Position numbers and translations under genes: made by a program. DNA of 64,000 bases from the NCBI GenBank assembly GCA_034509735.1, contig JACGWO010000005.1, positions 32,580,479 to 32,644,478 of the forward strand, read 5' to 3'. Shown here piece after piece: positions 36,025 through 47,200 of this stretch. The number at the start of each line of letters is the position of its first letter. The first letter of the stretch is position 1. This DNA comes from Sesamum alatum (taxonomy: Eukaryota > Streptophyta > Magnoliopsida > Lamiales > Pedaliaceae). The notes under the pieces were generated by a model. The model saw only the letters and a list, made by a program, of their open reading frames with translations, ran no database searches and was not told the DNA's origin.

Positions 36025-37177
36025 CCAAAAACGCCCCTTCCAGCTACATCTTACAAGAATGTTTTTCTTGCAATAATACAATTTGTGAAATGAAGATGAT
36101 AGTATCTTTGTCTGAATCATTTGTTTATGTATTTCTTGATGAATGATGAATGAATGATGGATGCATGGATGCATTGCCCCCCTTATCTTGAATGTGAATA
36201 AGTAAGTTTCATGGCAGGGATGGATGGGGAAGGTAGTAAGAAAATAATCTGAATTTTATGTCTTGCTGTTGTCTGTCTGTCTGCATTTCAGTAAAATTGA
36301 AGATTTAGTGAAACTCGAAAATTCTAGCCCGGAACCGTAATGGCCAAATCTAAATCAACCATATAACAAGAGCAATACACTTATCGTATGATTGGTGTAC
36401 AGTTCAAAAAAAATAACCAATCACATAACAAGTATATCACACTTACTCTATTACTAATTTAGTTCGACCAAACTTAATTCGGATAAGAATCTTCTCGGAA
36501 AACTAGTTTTCCAAGTGGAGCATTTGCTGCTTAGTCAGAGTGAGACTCTGCTCAAATTCAAAAATGGGCTCATCTCATCAAAGACTGTAACAGCTGGGTT
36601 GGTGTGCAGGCCTTAACTCTACTTGAGAAGGATCATTAATTTTGTGAAATAAATTATGATGTTGTCTGTTGAGTTAGGCCCAACAATACAATTTATGCTG
36701 CATTGTGAATGAAAAATCAAGAAAGTGGGCCCATCAAAAAGGAATCCACCAAGAATATTGGAGAGTATTAAGATATTTTTCACTTAGGTAGTGAGATGGG
36801 CCCACCCCACCAAGAAAGTAAGAAAAATACCAAAAAGTTGGTCAAAAAGGCACAAGTAAAACGGATGGCCAGTGAGTTTTATTAGCAATTAGTGGTGAAG
36901 TGATCTTCTTAAGTTGTAAGATTAGTTTAGTTGTTGAGTTCAAATTCCCCATCTAAATTACAAGTAGAGGTGTTTATGTTGGTGTTTTGTTTCTTAATTC
37001 TCAAGTTATATATTGGTAATGATATTTAGTTGCTTCAATCATCAACTTAAAATACAATAAATGAGTGTTTGTACCTATCAGCCTCAGGGTCACATCAAAT
37101 TTGATACATACTACATACGAGAATTTACTTCTCACAATTACAATTAGCAGAATTGAAGGATTTATGTTGGAAGCTAG
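36025..37177. other. Spacer with a SINE-like relic
   Basis: No gene is recognised. At about 36890-36990 a B-box-like TTGAGTTCAAATTCCCC followed by a TGTTGGTG-containing tail recalls the SINE at 28205, but no poly(A) end or duplication was found. Confidence 0.35.
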
Positions 37178-37800
37178 TAGAAGTGGCAAGGGGACGGGTT
37201 TAGGTGGGTCAGGAATCCGTCCTATTAATTTTGGGAAGGACTCGGGACCCGTCCTGCCCCGACTATTTTTTAATTTTGCCTCGTCCCGGTATAGAATTCG
37301 TTGAGACGGGTCTAACCCAGTACACCCAGTTATTTTTTTTATTTGTTCTACAAATTATATAAAAATAATAATATATCAATTACAAATAAAATTGTTCGTG
37401 ATTTGACTCAAACTCAAGCCAAAAAAGATTTTCAAGTACAAATAAAATTGTTCGTAATAAATCTACCCAAATAATTCATATCGATTATACATTAGTAACA
37501 ACTTCTTCGTCTTCTTTATCGTTAAATATTGTCGGACAATCTTTCAATTATCAATTATTAAACAAGTACCTAACAATAAATAAATTAAATGATATACTAT
37601 TTTGTTAGTATCTATTCTATCATAATAAAGTAAACTATATATATAGAGATATAGATATATAAACAAGACGAGTCTGAATCGGGTCTTTAAGGACCTGGAC
37701 CCGCTATTCGTTCCATCTTCGATTTTTTTTGACCCAAACTCCTTACTAGGAGTGAGTTCAGAACGAATTTTGTTGGATTCGAATTAAACTGCCACACCTA
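37178..37800. mobile_element. hAT-like non-autonomous element
   Basis: A 623-base segment beginning TAGAAGTGGCAAGG and ending AACTGCCACACCTA, i.e. imperfect inverted termini of the TAGNNGTGGCA type common in plant hAT elements. GGGACGGG- and GACCCG-rich blocks sit just inside each end, and the centre is AT-rich. The flanking octamers GAAGCTAG and CAAGGAAG match at 5 of 8 positions, so a target duplication is only suggestive. Confidence 0.55.
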
Positions 37801-39073
37801 CAAGGAAGTGACTCTAAATAAACACAAAAGGTCAACAAAATAAAGAAATTAGAGGAATAAGTAACAGTTAATTATGAGATGGTGTGCATTGATTATGGTG
37901 TAGGGAAAGTTGATGGACATTAGTACGAGGGGGGTTGGTAGTAGGCCATCTCTACCTCAATCTCTATGTATAGACATCATTCGATGTCCACATTCACTCC
38001 AAAAAATTTCTACTTTTATTCTTCTTTTGCTTTTTTTAGGGTTTCGTGTCTTAAAGTCCCAAACTCACTCAAGATTGTCAATTAATAGCCCTCATTTTTT
38101 ATTTCCTTTGTCAATTCCTCCACTCAATTAAAAATAGAGACCCAACACCAATATCAGTGGAAGTGAATGGTTTTATGCACACACACACATATATTTTGTG
38201 GTTGTTGGTGCATTACTTAATAATAAATAAAGAAAACTAGTTGTTGAGGGATGAATCTCTCTCTTAGATCTAATTGCTAAATCTTGAAATACAATAAATT
38301 ATGAGAGTAAGATTGAAAGTAACACGAAGCTTCCCAATACAATGTCTTTTAACATATCTTCACGTACCCTATATCTATAATTAATTTTGATTCTCTAGTT
38401 TGAAAATGATATCAAGTGATTGAGGAATAAATACCCTTAATTCAAAAAAAAATATATCGGAACATAAGTATTTGCCACGTTATTTGATTAGATTCTATTA
38501 ATATGTTAGTGTTATTCTATTTTAATAATAATACCTACAACATATATTTTCCCAACTCAATAAACAAATTCGACCCAAAATCCAAACTAATGAGTCAGGC
38601 CACCATCTGCTTAGTTTGGCAGGCCCAAACCTTACACATTCAAGTACAATCGACATATAGTGAAGGTGACACGCCAAAGAGCTCAATTCTGTCATCCTAC
38701 TAATAGAACAGCACCTAAAACAAGTCCAATATTAACAGGCCCAGTGCTATCCACTCCAACCACATTCTACACGTACCAATCACATCACTCTGAAAGAACA
38801 CTAATAAAAACCTTGTGGACAGTTGGATTCGATTTATTGAAGATATTAGAGTGTTAACTCTTATTTTTTAAGTTAGCTGTATGACAATTTTAGAATTTTC
38901 AAGAAAATCTTTCTATTCGTATAATGCTATTCAATTTCGGTAAGCATCAACTGTTAATTAATGATTAATTAATAATATTTTCCATAATTGGCATATAAAT
39001 TGCTTTAAATAATGATTCAAATCTTGATGCAATTTATAATTAATTCATCTGAAAGAAACAATGAAAAAAAGTT
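37801..39073. other. AT-rich spacer, no gene seen
   Basis: No open frame with family resemblance and no clear repeat apart from a short CA run near 38179. I see nothing else in it. Confidence 0.45.
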
Positions 39074-39486
39074 GGGTAAATTACAGCTATCTTCCATGTG
39101 GTTCGACATAATTACAAATATCCCATCGTTTATAAATATCCGTATGAATTTTGTAACCGTCTAATAAATAACCCATTTCCATATATTTTTATGGGTGAAT
39201 TGATCAAAATGCCCTTATACACTAAATTATTTTTTATTTAATTAAATATTTTTGAATTAAAGTGTCTAAGGAGGGGTTTCTTAAGTTTTTTACACAGAGG
39301 AACAATAATACAATTTGCCTCGACTAATTTTTCTATAATTTTAATAAAATATTTAAGAGTAAAATGGTCAATTTCATGCATTTGGTTAAAAATTACAAAA
39401 CTCGTAGAGATATTTATAATTTTTCAAACAATAAAGGAATATTTATAATTATACAAAATTTGAAGAGAGATAATTGTAATTTACCA
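39074..39486. mobile_element. Foldback MITE, family A (copy 4)
   Basis: Starts GGGTAAATTACAGC and ends ATAATTGTAATTTACC, with the same internal blocks as the copies at 1469, 1943 and 26156 (TTTTTACACAGAGG, ACAATTTGCCTCG, TGATCAAAATGCCC). It is about 500 bases upstream of the PGDH start codon. The flanks are A-rich, so a target duplication cannot be judged. Confidence 0.8.
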
Positions 39487-39820
39487 AAAAAAAAATAAAA
39501 AATTATCCAACACCAAATTGTTAGTTACAGAAAAAAATCCAATGAAAATTTAATGTCCTTAATCATGTCCAAATACAGTGTCACGGGTCACCACCTCACC
39601 TACCCTGATTGATTGATTAAGGGTCAAAAGAGTAATTCCAAGTGTCAGGACAAGCATCCCACTTTGTCGGATCAACAATGGAGAGAGTAATAGTGGGAGC
39701 TCTCCACCGTCGATGTGGTGGTGTTTTATAAGAGATCTACGTACGTACATACATCATTGACATATATAGTTAATTAATTTTTGTTGGATGAAATTTAGCA
39801 GAAATGTTTTATTTCAACAT

Positions 39821-39857
39821 ATATATATAGAGATAGAGAGAGAGAGAGAGTGTGAGA
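39821..39857 (+). promoter_or_regulatory. Likely core promoter of PGDH: TATA run and (GA)n
   Basis: ATATATATAG at 39821-39830 is followed at once by a (GA)n run, about 120-155 bases before the PGDH start codon. This is a common plant TATA plus GA-rich leader arrangement, inferred from position only. Confidence 0.45.
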
Positions 39858-39975
39858 GATAGATTTAGTAAAAATCTGTGCTATTGCTTACGACGTCTCC
39901 TCATTCAAACTCTCCTCCTCTCAGAGTCTCCTCTTCTCCAACAACTTTTGACGCACACGCCAGAGAGAGAAAAAC

Positions 39976-42900
39976 ATGGCTGCCACTGCCGCTGCCACCT
40001 CCATCTCCTCCTCCTCCGTCGCCGCCTCTTTCCCGCCTCAGACTCAGAACAAACTCTCTAATCCTTCCTCTCTCAGTCTTTCCTTCTCTAATTCCTCCAT
40101 TTCCCTCCAAAAACTCTCGCTCTCCTCCAATTTCAAGAATCCGAATCCACGTTCCTCCAGGATTCTCAATGTTTTGAAGACGGTGCAGGAGTCTGAATTG
40201 GTGTCCAAGGCGCGAGATCCGGATCGGCTTGTCCAATCGCAGAAGCCTACTATTTTGGTGTCCGAGAAACTCGGAGAAGCCGGGCTCCATTTGCTGCGGG
40301 GCTTTGGTAATGTTGAGTGTTTGTACAATTTGTCGCAGGAGGATTTGTGCGCGAAGATCGCCGAGTGCGACGCGCTGATTGTGCGGAGTGGGACCAAGGT
40401 GACGCGCCAGGTGTTTGAAGCAGCCAAGGGCAGGCTCAAGGTCGTGGGACGCGCGGGTGTTGGGATTGATAATGTGGATCTGCAGGCGGCCACGGAGTTC
40501 GGGTGTTTGGTGGTCAATGCGCCGACTGCTAATACCATTGCTGCTGCCGAGCATGGGATTGCTTTGCTCGCTGGTATGGCCAGGAATGTCGCGCAGGCTG
40601 ATGCTTCCATGAAAGCTGGTATCACACTGATTTCTTTCTTCTTTATTATATAACTATGTTGTTTTAACGACGGATCCAGAGTTTAGGTGGTAAAATTGAA
40701 ACGGACAAGCCAAATAAACTGACGACTGATTTTCATGTTCGCACTTTCCTCCTGTAGCAAATTAGGTATGCATTTTTAAATTGTTTTCAAAGTCAAAATC
40801 ATGATAAAAAGGTAAAGAAAGTTGAATTTCGTTGTGCTCTCCATGAAGAGAGCTGGGATCCTAGCGGAGCTATGCTCTGGATTTTTCTTATATAGATCGA
40901 TGTGAAAATACCACTTAATAGTAGGGTCATGGTATTATCCATACCATTTGGTGATCACACACCTGGTCCATATAAGAAAAAATTCTGATACTCAATGCAG
41001 ATCTGAATCGGAAGGCCGAACGAAGTGCTTGATCTCGGTGTAAATCTAGGCGATCCTTCTTCCGTGTCTTGAAACATAAAGTTCCCCTGTATCAGATTCA
41101 GCATATTGAATATTATAGGAAAGGTGTTTTGTCTTATACCTTAGTTCAAACAATAGCATTATTGATCTGCAGACAGGGCTTTTGCTTGTTTTAAACAGCA
41201 ATCCGGTATGATGTGACCTAAATTTAGTGGTCTATATACTATAAGGAAAATATAAAACATATGTGTACATCCAGAGCGATGTGTCTAACTATCGAATTGT
41301 TTTATGAAGAAGTGTTGTGAAGACAGAGTTATTAGGGAAAATAAATTTCAGGAGGTATTAATTTCCTAAGAATTTCAGAGGGATATTAGGAGACATAATC
41401 AAATATACAATATGCAGTTTCACCGTAGTACCATATATGTACTCGCTTACTTGGTTAATATCATATAGTGTTAGCTCTGAGACTTGACTTCATATTATTT
41501 ATTATTTGTGATGCTTTTGACAGGAAAATGGCAACGTAACAAATATGTTGGTGTTTCTCTGGTTGGCAAGACATTGGCCGTCATGGGCTTTGGTAAAGTT
41601 GGTTCTGAGGTTGCAAGACGTGCAAAAGGCCTTGGGATGAATGTCATTGCTCATGATCCATATGCTCCAGCTGACAGAGCACGTGCTCTTGGTGTGGAGT
41701 TGGTGTCTTTTGATCAAGCCATCTCCACTGCAGACTTTGTTTCACTCCACATGCCTCTTACTCCTACCACTAACAAGATATTTAATGATGCAACATTCGC
41801 GAAGATGAAGAAGGGAGTGCGTATCATAAATGTTGCTCGGGGTGGTGTTATAGACGAAGATGCTTTAGTGAGGGCCCTTGACAATGGAACAGTTGCACAG
41901 GTTCATTGTTTTTACATCCTCCTGAAAATATTATGTGCTGTCAAATATTCTAAATGGAAACAAAATGAACTTCAGAATTCTTTCACATATATCTTTTCTC
42001 TTCCAATTGATATAAGTGGTTTTTAAATTCATTTTTCTCTACAATCGAAACCATGTAGGTTCTTTGGCAAGGTTTAGATCTATTCTATCTAACACTTTTT
42101 TATGTCTTGAATACAGTGATAGCGATATTCAGAAATGTACATTCCAATCTTTGTTATAACATTATCCAGTCCTGCTATTAAAGTTGAAACTGAGTCCTCT
42201 GTTTATCCTGGTGTTTATAGGCAGCCCTTGATGTGTTCACAGAGGAGCCACCATCCAAAGATAGCAAGTTAGTACAACACGAGAATGTCACAGTGACACC
42301 ACATCTTGGAGCTAGCACAAAGGAAGCACAGGTATGAACTGTCCAATTGGATTGTCATCACTTTCATGTGTGGGCTGTTAACTTCTTTTCTTGAATATTT
42401 TGTCAAATTAATGGGAGGTCTGTATACCGACATTTCAGGAAGGAGTTGCAGTGGAAATAGCAGAGGCCGTTGTTGGCGCACTGAGAGGGGAACTTTCGGC
42501 GACTGCAGTCAATGCTCCGATGGTTCCTCCTGAGGTAAAAGATCCATTATGCACACATGCTTGCCTGCATTATGCCCTTTAGATTATGTCCTTTCATGTT
42601 TTCATGAGTAATAAATTATGTTTCTGATTTTCATATCAGGTATTGTCTGAATTGGCTCCTTATGTTGCTCTAGCCGAGAAGCTTGGTAGGCTGGCTGTAC
42701 AACTGGTTGCTGGAGGAAGTGGAATCCAATCTGTGAAGGTGGTTTACAGGTCATCTCGGGATCCAGACAACTTGGACACCAGACTTCTCCGAGCCATGAT
42801 AACAAAGGGCATTATTGAGCCTATATCAGATGCCCATATTAACCTCGTCAATGCAGACTTCACCGCCAAGCAGAAAGGGCTCCGAATTAGCGAGGAACGA

Positions 42901-43311
42901 ATTGTTGTCGACTCTTCGCCCGAGAACCCTATCGAGTCTATTCAGGTCCAAGTGAGCAATGTCGTGTCAAAATTTGAAAGTGCATTGTTGGACAACGGAA
43001 ACATTAGCATCGAGGGGAAAGTGAAGTATGGAACACCACATTTGACATGTGTGGGATCATTTAGTGTGGACGTGAGCTTGGAGGGAAATCTCATACTATG
43101 CCGTCAAGTAGACCAACCTGGAATGATTGGGCGAGTTGGAAACATTCTTGGAGAACGTAACGTGAATGTGAGCTTTATGAGTGTGGGAAGGACTGTTAGG
43201 AGGACAAAGGCCATTATGGCAATCGGTGTAGATGAAGAACCTGACAAGGATACCCTCAAGAAGATCGGAGAAGTGCCTGCAATTGAAGAGTTTGTGTTCC
43301 TTGATCTTTGA
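39976..43311 (+). CDS. PGDH: D-3-phosphoglycerate dehydrogenase, plastidic
   Basis: First enzyme of the phosphorylated serine pathway: 3-phosphoglycerate + NAD+ to 3-phosphohydroxypyruvate. Exons 39976-40618, 41524-41900, 42221-42331, 42439-42534, 42640-43311; 632 residues, in frame. The N-terminal 70 or so residues are Ser/Ala-rich with few acids, a plastid transit peptide. The NAD fold has [12 protein letters not shown] (GxGxxG); the catalytic trio is Arg in NVARGG (about 317), Glu in FTEEPP, and His in TPHLGAST (about 365). The C-terminal third contains the allosteric substrate-binding segment and a terminal ACT domain ([17 protein letters not shown]), where serine feedback acts in this family. 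The length matches type I plant PGDHs. I cannot assign the paralogue number. Confidence 0.95.
40880..40995. repeat. Small inverted repeat in PGDH intron 1
   Basis: TTTTTCTTATATAGATC near 40886 pairs with CCATATAAGAAAAAATTC near 40967, with ATGGTATTATCCATACCAT as an inner palindrome at about 40930. It could be a tiny MITE or an RNA hairpin. The splice sites of the intron are intact. Confidence 0.45.
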
Positions 43312-43380
43312 AGTTTTGGTCGCTTCTGTTTGTGGAACTCCGTGGGATGTCACAAACTTCTATATGTTGCAGTAATTCAG

Positions 43381-43386
43381 AATAAA
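43381..43386 (+). terminator. Poly(A) signal of PGDH
   Basis: AATAAA 70 bases after the PGDH stop codon, a plausible polyadenylation signal. Confidence 0.55.
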
Positions 43387-44012
43387 AGACATAGGCGACA
43401 GACGCTAAAACAAAACAGCTATGGTGCCAAATTGTCTCCACCGTTTATCGATATTAGATTAGTTTTGGTTGGATTTTGAGGTCATGTTGTTGTACCAGAA
43501 AATGGGATTTGCTACTATTTAACTAGTATAATTGATGTCTTATGGTTATATGAGTCTCGGCTTCTCAGAGTTAGAAATAGTGTTGCTAGTTGGTGCTTGT
43601 GGTTTGTATATTGTTGCGCTTCGGACGTTGCAAAAATACACTCTTGAATGTTTTCTTACTGATGAATTGATTCAATCTGCTACTACGAAAGTATCTAGTC
43701 AACGTATCGGATGTCTATTACTACATATTTTGCCTGGATACGTATTCTGAGTAGTTTCTGCAAGTGCAGATTACTACTACTACTCAGTACTCAGATTAAG
43801 CTCAGCTTCAACTTAAGCTACCTTTATGACTAAATTTGAAGGCAAGTTTACACATAAGAAAAGATGTAAACAAAAAACATGCACTGTGTTGGTGTGGCCT
43901 TTGGTCATATTAGCAAATAACTAAACACGCTCTCAACTCTCTCACCATTCACTTCCAGATATGTTCTTAAATGAGTTTGAGATGATTATATTTATGTTTT
44001 CTCGTCTATGTC
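43387..44012. other. Spacer downstream of PGDH
   Basis: It may include the rest of the PGDH 3' untranslated region. A 72-residue plus-strand frame at 43532-43750 has no family resemblance. Nothing else is seen. Confidence 0.4.
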
Positions 44013-44221
44013 TTGTTTACACAAATCATTTCCTGCATAATTACAAAAACCACGAAAATTATGGATAATTTGTACAATGATGATGCTGTTTGGAGGGTGG
44101 GGGGAGGGGGGGGGGGTGTATGGGTAATTTTTCAAATAGGGGTGGTTTGTGTAAATGATGTCAACATTTCTGATGCGTGTATATGTAATTATCCAAAAGC
44201 TAGGATGATTTATGTAAACAA
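44013..44221. mobile_element. Small MITE with 17-bp inverted termini
   Basis: A 209-base segment with TTGTTTACACAAATCAT at 44013-44029 and its imperfect inverse ATGATTTATGTAAACAA at 44205-44221. It includes a G-rich run (about 44096-44118). Non-coding. It lies directly next to the Mutator-like element, ending 9 bases before that element's target duplication. Confidence 0.6.
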
Positions 44222-44230
44222 AACCAAATG

Positions 44231-44239
44231 TAAAAGTAA
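44231..44239. repeat. Left target-site duplication of the Mutator-like element
   Basis: TAAAAGTAA, identical to 49074-49082. Confidence 0.85.
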
Positions 44240-47200
44240 GGGTAAATTACAACGGGCTCCCCTGAGGTTTGCCATAATTACAATTACCCCCTATTGTTTG
44301 GAAAATTACAAATACCCCCCTAGAAATAACTGTCGTCTTACAAATAGCCCACTTCGTTAGGGTTCCATCCATTTTATGTTGTGAACTGACCAAAATGCCC
44401 TTTTGAATTATTAATTATAATTTTATTTATTTTTTATACTTTTTAATTTATTTTTATGGACTAAAATGCCCTTCTGACCTTAATGTAAGTATTATCATTA
44501 TCAAATGGACTGTATTGTTACGTTTTTATTAACATTTGGATGATATTTTTTTACTAAAACTGAAATGAAAGGTTATTGTAATTGTACAAAATCTTGTTGA
44601 ACATCAAAGTAGCAAAATGAGCATCACAATAGATTAATTGACAAAATAGATTAATTCATTAGAATAGTTTAATTATCATCCATTAAAAACATCACAAAAA
44701 TCATAGGTTTGATCACCTACATAAGTTGTCAATAACCAAAAATTTGTTCAAGCATCATCAGCTTCAAAATCACCATTAATAGTATTCCTAAACTGTCCAA
44801 AATACATCATTTAAAAAAGTGAGACACCAATCATTGTTGAGTACAGACTTCATAGTTCTTGGCTCCTTTTGCATCATTGTTGTTCTTGCTCCTTATTTCC
44901 CTTTGTGGGGATAATCCTATCCCTCTCCAAAAGCTTGATGGTAGATATGCTCCTCCAAGATGTGAGGGTGCTGGTGGCTGTGAGGATGAAACTTGTGCTG
45001 GTGCTGGTGGTTGGGATGATGAAATAACTGCAGCTTTCCTTTTCCTACCAGCTAAGGGAGGTGTTTTCTTTTTTCTTGCTAGTTGTGATAGAGGAACATG
45101 AAGATCTGAGTCTCTTCCACTGTTCTGAACCTAAAATAACCAAAAAATAGACAACGTTAAAGGTGAAGAATAAAATACATTGTAATATTGAATGCATTTC
45201 AAAATACCTGAATGTTTGGGCATGTTATTCTGTTATGCCCCAACTCATTGCAAACCTTACACTTCACCATGTTTGATCTTTTGTCTGCATTTGGTTCCTC
45301 ACATTGTTCCTTTCTTATGTTTTTCTTGGGTCTGACCGGCATTCTCTTAATAACTGGAGGCAAAAGAGTAGGAGAAACATCCACTCCATGAGGCCAGAAT
45401 GTAGGATCTGGTACTGGATGAATGGAATACTTGTAGGCTTTCATGTAGTTTTTCGTGGAAAATAACTATCACAGTAACTATTTAGATCCTCCCTTCTATG
45501 AGATATCCCCAATGTTGCATGCCTACATGGAATACCAGATATATCCCAAACCCTGAAATTGCATGTTTTTTCCCTCAAGTTTACAATGTAGTTAATATTT
45601 CCATCTTGCACTTCAAACTCATACTCTCCAACCACTAAAAGGTGACACTTTCTAGACTCCTCTTTTACAATGTTCAATCCCTTCACAACATTAGGGACGA
45701 CCAAACTAGACCATTTGACGCTCTTTTGTTTTCTTTTTTGCAATCTACTCATCAGTTTGGCCCTCAATCCATCTACCAATGTTAGAATTGGTTTGCTTCT
45801 AAGTTCCCCCACCCAATGGGTTAGACCACATCTCAGCTGGGATTTTGAGCAGTCATTCATAGGCTGCAGGTTTCAACTCTTTTATCTTGTAAAGAGCAAA
45901 GTTGAAACCTACAACATTATATGATCTGACAGCTTGCCAAAAATATCTCTCTTCAATGCAGCGCCTGCAAATTGATTCCTAAAATTTGCATAAATATGCC
46001 TTGCACACCTTCTGTTGATAGTATGAGGTACAACCTCATTTATTGTCTCCACCAATCCCTAATACATGAAAAACAATGAAGAGGATACATTATATAAAAA
46101 CAACAAACAAATACAGTCTCATCAAATACAGTATTACATTTCAGTCCATAACTGAAACATCATCTAACAAATACGCCCTTGCAGAATACATGCATTACAT
46201 TTCAGTCCATAACTTAAACATCATCTAACAAATACACCCTTGAACAGTACATGCATTACATTTCAGTCCACTAACAGAAACATGCACAACACCAAACAAT
46301 ATGCTAAAAATGGAAGATTTACCTTCTGTCTATTGCTCATAAAGGTCCATTGGGAAGCCTCCCACCAGCATTGATAGATTTTCAAATAAAAATGTTCAAG
46401 ACTCCTTGCACTCTGACTCAACAACAGCAAATGCAATAGGGAACAACCTATTATTCCCATCCAACCCAATGACAGCTAGTAACACCCTCCCATATGGCCT
46501 TTTCAAATGGCACCCATCAAAGCCTAGGAATGGACTACACCCCTCCAAAAAACCATATCTCAAAGCAGACAACCCCAAGAAAAATCTTTTGAAAACAGGT
46601 GTGGAAGGAATGGCTTCTGACTCATCTATTGAGGGTTAACACCAAACTTCTTGAGTTCATTTCTAATACCTCTAGCCTTCATCCTTGGATTTTCCCTCAA
46701 CACACACTCAATTTTAGAAGCTATCCACTCAGCACTAGCCTCTTTAGTAGGATCAGATCTGACACATGTATGGTTAGGTACATATGTTTTTACCTGAAAG
46801 GTGACGCCATCTGCCATTGGAGACGCATGGACTCTCCAAGGGTAGTCTTTCACACTACAGTGGGCTGTCACTCTTTTTTTTTTTCGTTTCTCATCCTCAT
46901 GATTTTGTAACCCTCCTGAATAACAAACTCTTTCAAAACTCTCCTAAATGCATTGATATCAACAAAGACCATACCCTTTTCTAACTTGATTTTTGGTCCA
47001 GTTTCACAAGGCAACACACATGCATCCCTATTTAAACTTCCATGCAGTGGATCATCCTCAAAGTCTGAATCATTAAAGTTCTCTGGTTCACAATGATCAT
47101 CAGACTTGTAATCACTAAGCTCATCCCAACTATCTTCCCCAATAGATCTACCCTCATTATCTCCCTCACCAGTTTTTTCATCACTATACTTATTCTCACT

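Noticed and set aside
39901..40625. Two minus-strand frames of 217 and 193 codons
   Set aside because: Antisense to GC-rich PGDH exon 1; composition-driven shadows.
44859..45101. Plus-strand 80-codon frame starting with an apparent signal peptide
   Set aside because: It is the complement of the Pro/Ser/Ala-rich transposase C-terminal exon, which reads better on minus.
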